From CAZTXD01 sp964617995 (GTDB taxonomy: Bacteria; Actinomycetota; Acidimicrobiia; Spongiisociales; ZC4RG35): DNA of 6,338 nucleotides. The stretch covers positions 1-6,338 of the forward strand of contig CAZTXD010000172.1 in the NCBI GenBank assembly GCA_964617995.1, read 5' to 3'. The notes below the pieces were generated by a model. It ran no database searches. It saw nothing but the letters and a program-made list of their open reading frames with translations, and was not told where the DNA came from. Positions 1 through 6,184 of the stretch are shown one piece after another. The translations under genes and the position numbers were made by a program. Every line of letters begins with the position of its first letter. Within the stretch, counting starts at the first letter, position 1.

Positions 1-675
1 CGCGCACCTATGGGGCGCTATCGCGGGATTTCGGTCCGCGAAAACTGGGGTGGGTGGTCGGTGGGGGTGGCGGTGGCGAGCGGCAGGATCGGCGGGGGAT
101 TCCGGGAAGCGCTGGCCGCGGTCGTGGAGCGTCACCGCCCCGATGTGCGGTTCACCCCCCAACAGAACCTGATCCTCACCGGTATCCCAGCCGACGCCCG
201 CGAGGACGTGGCCCGGGAGCTGGGAACGGCCCCTCCCACCCTCCCCACCCTGGCCATGGCCTGCGTGGCGTTGCCCACCTGCGGCCTCGCCCTCACCGAC
301 GCCGAGCGGGCCCTGCCCGAGGTCACCGCCGCCCTGGGCGAGCTGCTCGGCCGTCTGGGCATCGAGGAAACGGCCGTCACGTTGAGGATGACGGGCTGCC
401 CCAACGGATGCGCCCGCCCCTACACCTCCGAGGTGGGGCTGGTGGGACGCCGCCGCGGTCGCTACGACATCCACCTGGGAGCCGCGGCCGACGGGACCCG
501 GCTGGGGGAGATCGCGTTCCAGTCGGTCCCGATCGCCCGGGTGGTCCCCACGCTGGAGCCGCTGCTGCGGGCATGGCGGGACGACGGGACCGGACGGACC
601 TTCGGCGACTTCTGCCACGACCTGGGCACCCCGGCGCTGGTAGGACTGGCCGCGGGCGCCCGGGAGGCATCGTGA
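1..675 (+). CDS. cysI: Sulfite reductase hemoprotein (siroheme/4Fe-4S), C-terminal part; 5' end outside window
   Basis: This enzyme catalyses the six-electron reduction of sulfite to sulfide in the cytoplasm, using coupled siroheme and a 4Fe-4S cluster. The open frame runs in from the window edge and 224 residues are visible. The ATG at 10 is internal, because the region before the cluster motifs is far too short for a full family member. Visible residues about 50-62 (RFTPQQNLILTGI) match the conserved siroheme-pocket segment. All four cluster cysteines are present: C88 and C94 in CVALPTC, then C133 and C137 in MTGCPNGCARPY. The end (FGDFCHDLG, residues 201-209) matches the usual C-terminus of CysI/Sir proteins. 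The stop TGA (673-675) overlaps the GTG start of the next gene, so the two are probably translationally coupled. A nitrite reductase of the same fold is the main alternative. The APS reductase, siroheme and methionine genes that follow favour sulfite. The visible part cannot show whether the donor is ferredoxin or a CysJ flavoprotein. Confidence 0.92.
   Translation, partial: RAPMGRYRGISVRENWGGWSVGVAVASGRIGGGFREALAAVVERHRPDVRFTPQQNLILTGIPADAREDVARELGTAPPTLPTLAMACVALPTCGLALTDAERALPEVTAALGELLGRLGIEETAVTLRMTGCPNGCARPYTSEVGLVGRRRGRYDIHLGAAADGTRLGEIAFQSVPIARVVPTLEPLLRAWRDDGTGRTFGDFCHDLGTPALVGLAAGAREAS
662..667 (+). promoter_or_regulatory. Ribosome binding site fixing the GTG start of the Met8-CysH gene
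   Basis: GGGAGG lies 4 bases before the GTG at 672. The frame is also open upstream of 672, but that stretch lies over the cysI coding sequence in another frame and resembles no protein family. This site and the GTGA overlap select 672 as the start. Confidence 0.65.
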
Positions 676-2048
676 CCGTCGCCCTCCGCCCTCGTACCGG
701 TCCGGCCGGATGGACGGAGAACCCGTTCCCGGCCATGCTCGACCTGGGGGGACGCCGGGTCCTGGTGGTGGGAGGTGGCCCCACCGCCGAGGAAAAGGTG
801 CGGCTGCTGATCGAGGCGGGGGCAGACGTGACGGTGGTCAGCCCCAAGCTCACCACCCACCTCCGGCGGCTGGCCCACCGGCGGTCGCTGCGATGGCATG
901 AGCGGTGCTTCCGCCCCTCCGACGTGCAGGAAGCGTTCTTCGTGGTGGCGGCGACCGATGACCCCGACGTGAACCGGGCTGTCTTCGTCGCCGCCGAGTC
1001 GGCTTCCACGTTGTGCAACGCGGTGGACGACACGGCCAACTGCTCGGCGATTCTCCCTTCGGTGCATCGGGAGGGGCCGCTGGTGGTGGCCGTGTCGACC
1101 TCGGGAGCCGCCCCCGCCCTGGCTGTTCGCCTCCGGGAGCGCGTCGCCGACCTCACATCGGGATACGGCCGGGTGCTCGACCTCCTGGCCGGCTACCGCG
1201 GCGCGGTGAAGGACAGGTTCGGGACCTTCGCCGAGCGCCGGGAGGTCTGGTACCGCATCGTCGACTCGCCCGCGGTGGAGATGGCCAGATCCGGCGCCAC
1301 CGCCGAGGCGACGGCCGCCCTCGATCAGCTCATCGGGTCCCTGGCCGGCCCGTCCGTCCTGCCGGGCGAGGGAGCTGCCGGGCGGGCCGATGACCTCATC
1401 CGAAGGAGCCTGGCTTGGGCGGACGACCCGGTGGTGACCGTGTCCGGTCAACTGGGCGGGCTGGTCCTCCTGCATCTGATACGCCGTCACCGCCCCGACG
1501 TCGAAGCGGTGTTCGTCGACACCGGGTATCACCCGCCGGAAAGCATCGAGTTCATCGAGCACCTGGCCGAGGAGTGGAACCTGCGGCTGTTGGTGGCCAG
1601 GCCCGACGGCGACGTCGCCCGGCACGAGGCCGCCCACGGACGCCTCTATCTGTCCGATCCCGCCCGGTGCTGCCAGTTGCGCAAGGTGGCTCCGGCCGAC
1701 GCCGCGCTCGACGGCCACGACGTATGGTTCACGGCCGTGCGTCAGGATCAGTCCGACACCCGCCGTGAGGAGGCGGTCATGTCGACCCATCGGCGGATCG
1801 ACGGTCGGGTCCTCTGGAAGGTGAACCCGCTGGTGGATTGGACCTGGGAGGAGGTCGAGGCCTATGCCGCCGCCCACGACATACCCCGCCACCCCCTCTA
1901 CCAACGGGGCTACACCTCGATCGGCTGCGACCCGTGCACCATCCCCACATTCGGTGTCGGGGACGACCGGAGCGGCAGATGGAGCGAAACGAGCCGGGTG
2001 GAGTGCGGCTTGCACATCGCCTCCTCACGTACCGGGGAGGCGCTGTGA
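672..2048 (+). CDS. Fusion protein: siroheme synthase (precorrin-2 dehydrogenase/ferrochelatase, Met8-like) + adenylylsulfate (APS) reductase (CysH)
   Basis: One uninterrupted frame of 458 residues starts at a GTG. Residues about 15-225 are a CysG-N/Met8-type domain that oxidises precorrin-2 to sirohydrochlorin with NAD and inserts iron. It has the Rossmann segment VLVVGGGPTAEEKV (30-43), the Asp region NAVDDTANC (116-124; D119 aligns with the catalytic Asp of CysG), STSGAAP (142-148) and a helical tail. Residues about 239-458 are an assimilatory sulfonucleotide reductase. It has DTGYHPPE (283-290), cysteines C333-C334 and C419-C422 in the CC-X~80-CXXC pattern of 4Fe-4S APS reductases, and the catalytic cysteine C445 in ECGLH (444-448). 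The cluster cysteines point to APS rather than PAPS as substrate. The linker is only about 13 residues and has no in-frame ATG or frameshift, so this looks like a true fusion. The nucleotide loop is SGQLGG (258-263), unusual for the family. The gene overlaps cysI upstream and cobA downstream by four bases each. Confidence 0.9.
   Translation: MTVALRPRTGPAGWTENPFPAMLDLGGRRVLVVGGGPTAEEKVRLLIEAGADVTVVSPKLTTHLRRLAHRRSLRWHERCFRPSDVQEAFFVVAATDDPDVNRAVFVAAESASTLCNAVDDTANCSAILPSVHREGPLVVAVSTSGAAPALAVRLRERVADLTSGYGRVLDLLAGYRGAVKDRFGTFAERREVWYRIVDSPAVEMARSGATAEATAALDQLIGSLAGPSVLPGEGAAGRADDLIRRSLAWADDPVVTVSGQLGGLVLLHLIRRHRPDVEAVFVDTGYHPPESIEFIEHLAEEWNLRLLVARPDGDVARHEAAHGRLYLSDPARCCQLRKVAPADAALDGHDVWFTAVRQDQSDTRREEAVMSTHRRIDGRVLWKVNPLVDWTWEEVEAYAAAHDIPRHPLYQRGYTSIGCDPCTIPTFGVGDDRSGRWSETSRVECGLHIASSRTGEAL
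2034..2040 (+). promoter_or_regulatory. Ribosome binding site fixing the GTG start of cobA
   Basis: GGGGAGG ends 4 bases before GTG 2045. It supports that start over an earlier in-frame ATG at 1838, whose extension would overlap the APS reductase domain by about 200 bases and encode unrelated Pro/Arg-rich sequence. Confidence 0.65.
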
Positions 2049-2773
2049 GTGGCGTGGTCCACCTGGTGGGAGCCGGCCCGGGGGATCCCGACCTCCTGAC
2101 TGTGAAGGCGGCACGCCTGCTGGCCGCAGCCGACGTCGTGCTGGTCGACCGCCTGGTGGGAGATGGGGTTCTCGACCTGGTCGCCCCCGATGCCGAGGTC
2201 ATCGAGGTGGGGAAGACTCCCGGAGGCGACCAGACGGCCACCCAGGAGAGGATCATGAAGCTGATGATCGACCGGGCCCGCAGCGGCGCGACGGTGGTGA
2301 GGCTGAAGGGGGGCGACCCGATGGTGCTGGGCAGGGGAGGGGAGGAGGTGCAGCGGCTGACGGCCGCCGGGGTGGAGGTCACCGTCACCCCGGGGGTGTC
2401 CTCGGTGCTGGCGGCGGCAGCCGCCGGGGGATTCGGCCTCACCCACCGAGGCGTGGCATCGGCCTTCACGGTCGTGTCCGGCACCACCACAGGGGAGGTC
2501 GACTGGAGCCGCTACGTCTCCGTCGACACGCTGGTCATCCTGATGGGTGTTGCCCTACGCCGCCAGATCGCCGCTGCGCTGATAGCCGCCGGTCGGCCCG
2601 GTTCCGAGCCCGTGGCTTTCGTCGTGTCCGCCACCCTGCCCGAGCAGCGGAAGGTGGTCTCCACCCTGCAGCAGGTCGCCGCCGGTGAGGTGGCCGTCAC
2701 CAGCCCGGCGGTGTGGGTGGTCGGCAGAGTGGTGACCGCGGTGTCGGCCCCGGCACTGGAGGCGGTGGGATGA
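2045..2773 (+). CDS. cobA: Uroporphyrinogen-III C-methyltransferase (SUMT)
   Basis: The enzyme transfers two methyl groups from SAM to uroporphyrinogen III, giving precorrin-2, the branch point to siroheme and cobalamin. From the GTG at 2045 the protein has 242 residues, normal for a single-domain SUMT. Family motifs appear in order: VGAGPGDPDLLT (8-19), DRLV (35-38), RLKGGDPMVLGRGGEE (86-101), VTPGVSS (114-120) and GLTHRG (131-136). The last differs from the usual PLTHRD. The start overlaps the stop of the Met8-CysH gene (GTGA), and its own stop overlaps the ATG of metZ (ATGA). CobA output is the direct substrate of the Met8 domain encoded just upstream, so this gene most likely serves siroheme synthesis for the sulfite reductase of the same cluster. 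No cobalamin-specific genes are visible. The separate CobA and Met8 activities here do the work that CysG does as one protein in enterobacteria. Confidence 0.93.
   Translation: MSGVVHLVGAGPGDPDLLTVKAARLLAAADVVLVDRLVGDGVLDLVAPDAEVIEVGKTPGGDQTATQERIMKLMIDRARSGATVVRLKGGDPMVLGRGGEEVQRLTAAGVEVTVTPGVSSVLAAAAAGGFGLTHRGVASAFTVVSGTTTGEVDWSRYVSVDTLVILMGVALRRQIAAALIAAGRPGSEPVAFVVSATLPEQRKVVSTLQQVAAGEVAVTSPAVWVVGRVVTAVSAPALEAVG
2758..2762 (+). promoter_or_regulatory. Ribosome binding site for metZ
   Basis: GGAGG lies 7 bases before ATG 2770. It supports this start, which overlaps the cobA stop as ATGA, rather than an in-frame ATG at 2713 inside cobA. Confidence 0.6.
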
Positions 2774-3957
2774 CACGGCCCGAGCCGCCGATGAGACCCG
2801 ACACCGCCCTGATTCGGGGTGGGTTGACACGCTCGGGGTTCGACGAGACCGCCGAGGCCATGTTCCTGACCTCCGGCTACGTCTACCCATCGGCGGCGGC
2901 GGCGGAGGCGGCCTTCGCCGGGGACGTCGACCGCTACATCTACTCCCGCTACGGGAACCCCACCATCGACATGCTCCAGGAGCGGATCCGGCTCTTGGAG
3001 GGAGCGGAAGCAGCCTGGGCCACAGCCTCGGGAATGGCGGCGGTGTTCTGGTCGCTGGCCGCCCTCCTCGAGCAGGGCGACCGGGTGGTGGCGGCCCGCT
3101 CCCTGTTCGGGTCGTGCTTCACCATCCTCGACCAGCTCCTGCCCCGCTGGGGCATAACCACCGAGTTCGTCGACGGAGCGGACCTCGACGCCTGGGCGGA
3201 AGCGCTGGCGCGGCCCACCCGAGCGGTCTTCTTCGAGACACCTTCCAACCCGATGCAGAGCCTGGTCGACATCGCCGCGGTTTCCGAGATGTCCCACGCC
3301 GCCGGCGCCACCGTGGTGGTCGACAACGTGTTCGCCACTCCCATCCTGCAGAGGCCGCTCGAGCTCGGGGCGGACGTGGTGGTGTACTCCACGACCAAGC
3401 ACTTCGACGGGCAGGGTCGGACTCTGGGAGGAGTGATCCTCGGCACCACCGAGTACGTCCAGGAGCAGCTCAAGCCGTTCATGCGTCACACCGGCCCGTC
3501 GATGAGCCCCTTCAACGCCTGGGTGATCCTGAAGGCCATGGAGACGCTGGCCTTGCGCATCCGCAGGCAGGGCGAGGCCACCGAGACCGTGGCCGCCTGG
3601 CTCGAGGGCCACCCGCGGGTGCGCCGGGTGTGGTACCCGACGCTGCCGTCGCACCCTCAGGCCGAGCTGGCGGCGAAGCAGATGGACGGGGGCGGTACCG
3701 TGGTCACCTTCGAGATCGAGGGAGGACGCGACGAGGCGTTCACGGTCATCGACACCCTGGAGCTGGTGGACATCTCCAACAACCTGGGCGACACCAAGAC
3801 CCTCATCACCCACCCTGCCACCACCACCCACCGGGCGATCGGGCCCGAGGCTCGGAAGGCGATGGGGATAGGCGACGGGGTGATCCGTGTGTCGATCGGC
3901 CTGGAGGACACGGCCGATATCATCGACGACCTGGACAGAGGCCTGTCCGCTCACTGA
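2770..3957 (+). CDS. metZ: O-succinylhomoserine sulfhydrylase (PLP-dependent, Cys/Met metabolism family)
   Basis: This 395-residue cytoplasmic enzyme belongs to the gamma-family of PLP enzymes and is of normal length. MetZ joins sulfide directly to O-succinylhomoserine, or related activated homoserine, to make homocysteine. Motifs seen are YSRYGNPT (58-65, with the cofactor-contacting tyrosine), SGMAA (88-92), the PLP-ring aspartate D185 in VVVDNVFATP, the Schiff-base lysine K210 in STTKHFDGQGR, and the substrate carboxylate arginine R373 in IRVSIGLED. The DGQGR after the lysine is typical of MetZ. Cystathionine gamma-synthases and lyases usually carry a different sequence there, so metB, metC and metY are less likely. 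The position as last gene of a sulfide-producing cluster agrees. The start overlaps cobA by four bases. The 3' end overlaps the converging membrane-protein gene by 7 bases, leaving no room for a terminator between them. Confidence 0.9.
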   Translation: MTRPEPPMRPDTALIRGGLTRSGFDETAEAMFLTSGYVYPSAAAAEAAFAGDVDRYIYSRYGNPTIDMLQERIRLLEGAEAAWATASGMAAVFWSLAALLEQGDRVVAARSLFGSCFTILDQLLPRWGITTEFVDGADLDAWAEALARPTRAVFFETPSNPMQSLVDIAAVSEMSHAAGATVVVDNVFATPILQRPLELGADVVVYSTTKHFDGQGRTLGGVILGTTEYVQEQLKPFMRHTGPSMSPFNAWVILKAMETLALRIRRQGEATETVAAWLEGHPRVRRVWYPTLPSHPQAELAAKQMDGGGTVVTFEIEGGRDEAFTVIDTLELVDISNNLGDTKTLITHPATTTHRAIGPEARKAMGIGDGVIRVSIGLEDTADIIDDLDRGLSAH

Positions 3958-4319
3958 CCCCGGTTCCCGCCCATCACCCCGCCCAGAGCGCCTAGACCGA
4001 TGGCCATGCCCGCCAGGAGCAGGACCTGGCTGGTGGGAGCGGGGCTACCGCCGCGGCGGGCGGTGACCACCACCACCAGGGCTATCCCCATCGCCGCCAG
4101 GGCGCCGTGGAACCAGGGCGAGAAGGGGGCGCGGCGACCCGCCAGCCAGCCGGCGAAGAGAAACCCGAGCACGGTGCCGAAGGCGGTGGCGATGGCCGCC
4201 GCCTCCTCCACCCCCAGCCCTTGCAGGACGAACCAAAGGAGCATGGCGAGTACAGCCACGGCCAGGACACCCAGCCCGAAACCGACCAGGACCGCCCTCC
4301 ATCCCACTGCCGCCAACAC
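3951..4319 (-). CDS. Small four-helix membrane protein of unknown function
   Basis: From a GTG at 4319 this encodes 122 residues, mostly hydrophobic. Four likely membrane helices lie at about residues 9-33, 38-60, 69-87 and 97-117. Short loops hold GVEEA (36-40), AGRRAPFSPW (60-69) and TARRGGSPAP (86-95), and the end is glycine-rich (GALGGVMGGNRGQ). There is no signal peptide or catalytic motif. The pattern, with an AGRRA loop after helix 2 and a glycine-rich last helix, resembles the TIGR04086/YrzE-type small membrane proteins, but that is only a resemblance. The GTG was chosen because AAAGGAG lies 10 bases upstream. An in-frame ATG at 4388 would give 145 residues but has no Shine-Dalgarno, and longer forms would run over the aquaporin gene. 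The gene converges on metZ and diverges from aqpZ. Confidence 0.7.
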   Translation of the reverse strand: MLAAVGWRAVLVGFGLGVLAVAVLAMLLWFVLQGLGVEEAAAIATAFGTVLGFLFAGWLAGRRAPFSPWFHGALAAMGIALVVVVTARRGGSPAPTSQVLLLAGMAIGLGALGGVMGGNRGQ

Positions 4320-4401
4320 GCCCGGGTCGCTCCTTTGTTGCGTCGATCGGAGTCGCAGACTGTAGATTCGGGCCCGACCGAACCCCATCCAAGGAGTCTT
4401 C
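4320..4401. promoter_or_regulatory. Divergent intergenic region with possible promoters
   Basis: This 82-base gap between the membrane-protein gene and aqpZ must hold any promoters for both, unless either is read through from outside. On the plus strand a weak candidate is TTGCGT (4338-4343) with TAGATT (4363-4368), spaced 19 bases apart. Both are poor matches to consensus. The aqpZ Shine-Dalgarno AAGGAG lies at 4391-4396. No convincing minus-strand promoter or operator repeat is visible. Confidence 0.3.
4330..4336 (-). promoter_or_regulatory. Ribosome binding site for the small membrane protein
   Basis: Minus-strand AAAGGAG lies 10 bases before GTG 4319, a slightly long spacing. It is the only good Shine-Dalgarno near the possible starts and is the reason for choosing that start. 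Confidence 0.5.
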
Positions 4402-5124
4402 GTGGTCATCAACAAGTACCTGGCCGAGCTGGTCGGCACGTTCATCCTCGTGCTGTTCGGGTCGATGTCGATCCTCGCCGCCGGCGAGATCGGAACGCTC
4501 ATCCTCACGGTGCCGTTCGGGTTCGGGCTCGGACTCCTCGTCGCCATCTACGCCGTCGGCCACGTATCAGGAGCCCATTTCAACCCGGCGGTGACGCTGG
4601 CCATGTTCCTCGACAAGCGGACATCGGGAGCCGATCTGATCGGATACTGGCTGGGCCAGTTCGTCGGGGCCACGTTGGCCTCGCTCATGCTCATGCTGGT
4701 AGTGAGCCGGGATGCGGTGGCCAACACCGTGACGTCCTTCCCGCTCCTCAACCTGGGGATCATGTCCGAGCTGGTGCTGACGGCGGCCTTCTGCCTGGTG
4801 ATCCTGGCGTCCACCAAGACGGCACCGGCCACGGCCGGGATGGCGATATCCCTCACGCTGGTGGCGGTCCACTTCGTGGGGATCCCCTTCTCGGGGGCGT
4901 CGGTCAACCCGGCGCGGTCGTTCGCCCCGGCGGTGGTGGGTGGAAACCTGACCGGCCTATGGGTGTACTTCGTTTTTCCCCTGCTGGGTGGGGTCGTGGC
5001 CTGGGGGATGTGGCAGCTCTTCCAGCCGGGAGCCCATCAGATCGAGATAGACATGAAAGGGGACGAAGGCGACGAGACGGTGGGGTCTCCCCCGAACGAG
5101 CCGGACTCCGAACCCGACGGGTGA
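4402..5124 (+). CDS. aqpZ: Aquaporin Z-like water channel (MIP family)
   Basis: This 240-residue inner-membrane channel for passive water flow has six predicted helices and two half-helices. The signature loops are both intact: SGAHFNPAVT (57-66) and SGASVNPARS (164-173). Aligned by eye to E. coli AqpZ, the selectivity-filter positions are F41, H157, A166 (Thr in AqpZ) and R172. Phe/His/Arg indicates a narrow, water-selective pore rather than a glycerol facilitator. The last 25 or so residues form a hydrophilic, strongly acidic tail (rich in D, E and P) that should face the cytoplasm. The GTG start is supported by AAGGAG ending 5 bases upstream and places helix 1 directly after six residues, as usual. 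It is divergent from the small membrane protein and 25 bases upstream of trpD. Other aquaporin subtypes cannot be excluded, but the family is clear. Confidence 0.92.
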   Translation: MVINKYLAELVGTFILVLFGSMSILAAGEIGTLILTVPFGFGLGLLVAIYAVGHVSGAHFNPAVTLAMFLDKRTSGADLIGYWLGQFVGATLASLMLMLVVSRDAVANTVTSFPLLNLGIMSELVLTAAFCLVILASTKTAPATAGMAISLTLVAVHFVGIPFSGASVNPARSFAPAVVGGNLTGLWVYFVFPLLGGVVAWGMWQLFQPGAHQIEIDMKGDEGDETVGSPPNEPDSEPDG

Positions 5125-5133
5125 GTCGCTACC

Positions 5134-5139
5134 TACACT
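5134..5139 (+). promoter_or_regulatory. Possible -10 element just before trpD
   Basis: TACACT fits the relaxed TANNNT form of the -10 hexamer and ends 10 bases before the trpD ATG. No clear -35 is seen. Transcription would begin about 5146, giving an almost leaderless mRNA, which fits the absence of a Shine-Dalgarno sequence in the gap 5125-5149. Confidence 0.3.
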
Positions 5140-5149
5140 CGCCTTCCAC

Positions 5150-6175
5150 ATGGACTGGAACGTCGTCCTCGACCAGTTGACCAGCGGCCGCGACCTGAGC
5201 CGTGATCTGGCTCGCGACGCCATGACCAAGGTCATGGAGGGGGGAGCCGAGCCCGCCCAGGTGGCTGCCTTCGTGGTGGCGCTGCGGATGAAAGGCGAAA
5301 CCGTCGAGGAGATGACGGGCCTGGTGGAGGCGTTGCGGTCGGTGGCAGTGGAGGTGCCTCTGGCCGAGACCGACCGGCTCGTGGACATCGTCGGGACCGG
5401 GGGGGATCGCTCCCACACCTTCAACATCTCCACCACGGCGGCCCTCATCGCCGCCGGTGCCGGCGCCACCGTGGCCAAGCACGGCAACCGGGCGGCTTCG
5501 AGCCGGTGCGGCAGCGCCGACGTCCTCGAGGGGCTGGGGATGGTCATAGACCTGGAGCCGGAGGCCACGGCGACGCTGGTGGTGGAGGAGCGGTTCGGGT
5601 TCTTCTTCGCTCCCCGCTACCACCCGGCGATGCGCCATGCCGCACCAGTGCGCAAGGCCCTGGGGATCCCCACCGTGTTCAACGTGCTGGGCCCTTTGGC
5701 CAACCCGGCCCGTGCCCGTCGTTACGCCCTCGGGGTGGCCGATCGGGACATGGGCGAGCGGATGATCAGGGTGCTGGCGTCGCTGGGAGCGGTGTCGGCG
5801 TTCGTCGTCCATGGGGAGGACGGCCTCGACGAGGTGACGACCACGGGGCCCACCTACATCCTGCGGCTCAAGGACGGCGAGATCACCCACGCAGAATTCA
5901 CCCCGGAGGACTTCGGGATCCCTCGCTCACGAGCCACCGACCTCGTCGGCGGTGACGTGGCCGACAATGTGGCCATCGTGGGGGGGATCCTGGCCGGGGA
6001 GAAGGGTCCCCGTCGTGACGCGGCGGTGGTCAACGCCGCCGTGGGGATCGTCGCCGCGGGAATCGCCGAGGGCTTCACCGACGGGGTGGAGGCGGCCGTC
6101 GAGTCGATAGATACGGGGGCGGCGGCCGCGGTCCTGGAACGGGTGGTCACTCGCAGCCGGGAGCTGGCGGGTTAG
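5150..6175 (+). CDS. trpD: Anthranilate phosphoribosyltransferase
   Basis: TrpD joins anthranilate to PRPP to form phosphoribosyl-anthranilate, the second step of the tryptophan branch, in the cytoplasm. The 341-residue protein is full length. It has an N-terminal helical domain (about 1-70), then the PRPP/Mg loop GTGGD (82-86), NISTTAA (92-98), KHGNRAASSRCGSADVLEG (110-128), the anthranilate-site segment HPAMRHAAPVRKALG (158-172), FNVLGPLANPA (177-187) and HGEDGLDE (221-228). Compared with the common KHGNRSVSS form, two small-residue substitutions are seen, neither alarming. The ATG at 5150 gives the expected N-terminus, although no Shine-Dalgarno precedes it. No other trp gene is in the window, so trpD appears detached from a trp operon. 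The aquaporin upstream has no known link to it. The gene ends just before a large palindromic repeat array. Confidence 0.95.
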   Translation: MDWNVVLDQLTSGRDLSRDLARDAMTKVMEGGAEPAQVAAFVVALRMKGETVEEMTGLVEALRSVAVEVPLAETDRLVDIVGTGGDRSHTFNISTTAALIAAGAGATVAKHGNRAASSRCGSADVLEGLGMVIDLEPEATATLVVEERFGFFFAPRYHPAMRHAAPVRKALGIPTVFNVLGPLANPARARRYALGVADRDMGERMIRVLASLGAVSAFVVHGEDGLDEVTTTGPTYILRLKDGEITHAEFTPEDFGIPRSRATDLVGGDVADNVAIVGGILAGEKGPRRDAAVVNAAVGIVAAGIAEGFTDGVEAAVESIDTGAAAAVLERVVTRSRELAG

Positions 6176-6184
6176 ATCCCCTCC

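Noticed and set aside
54..671. Open frame extending the Met8-CysH gene upstream to 54
   Set aside because: It lies wholly over the well-supported sulfite reductase frame, encodes Pro/Gly/Arg-rich sequence without family resemblance, and the Shine-Dalgarno plus GTGA overlap mark 672 as the start.
462..2015. Long minus-strand open frame of about 517 codons
   Set aside because: It is antisense to cysI and the fusion gene, whose protein motifs are clear. Long antisense frames are common in GC-rich DNA, and its translation shows no recognisable domain.
2512..3954. Minus-strand open frame of about 480 codons opposite cobA and metZ
   Set aside because: It has low-complexity His/Gly/Arg-rich translation and is fully antisense to two confidently identified enzymes.
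4320..4547. N-terminal extension of the small membrane protein up to 4547
   Set aside because: It would run about 146 bases into the aquaporin coding sequence on the other strand and adds polar residues that do not fit a small four-helix protein. The GTG at 4319 has a Shine-Dalgarno.
4107..5180. Plus-strand open frame of about 357 codons overlapping aqpZ
   Set aside because: Wrong frame relative to the aquaporin with its two NPA motifs. The translation is Arg/Pro/Gly-rich with no membrane segments.
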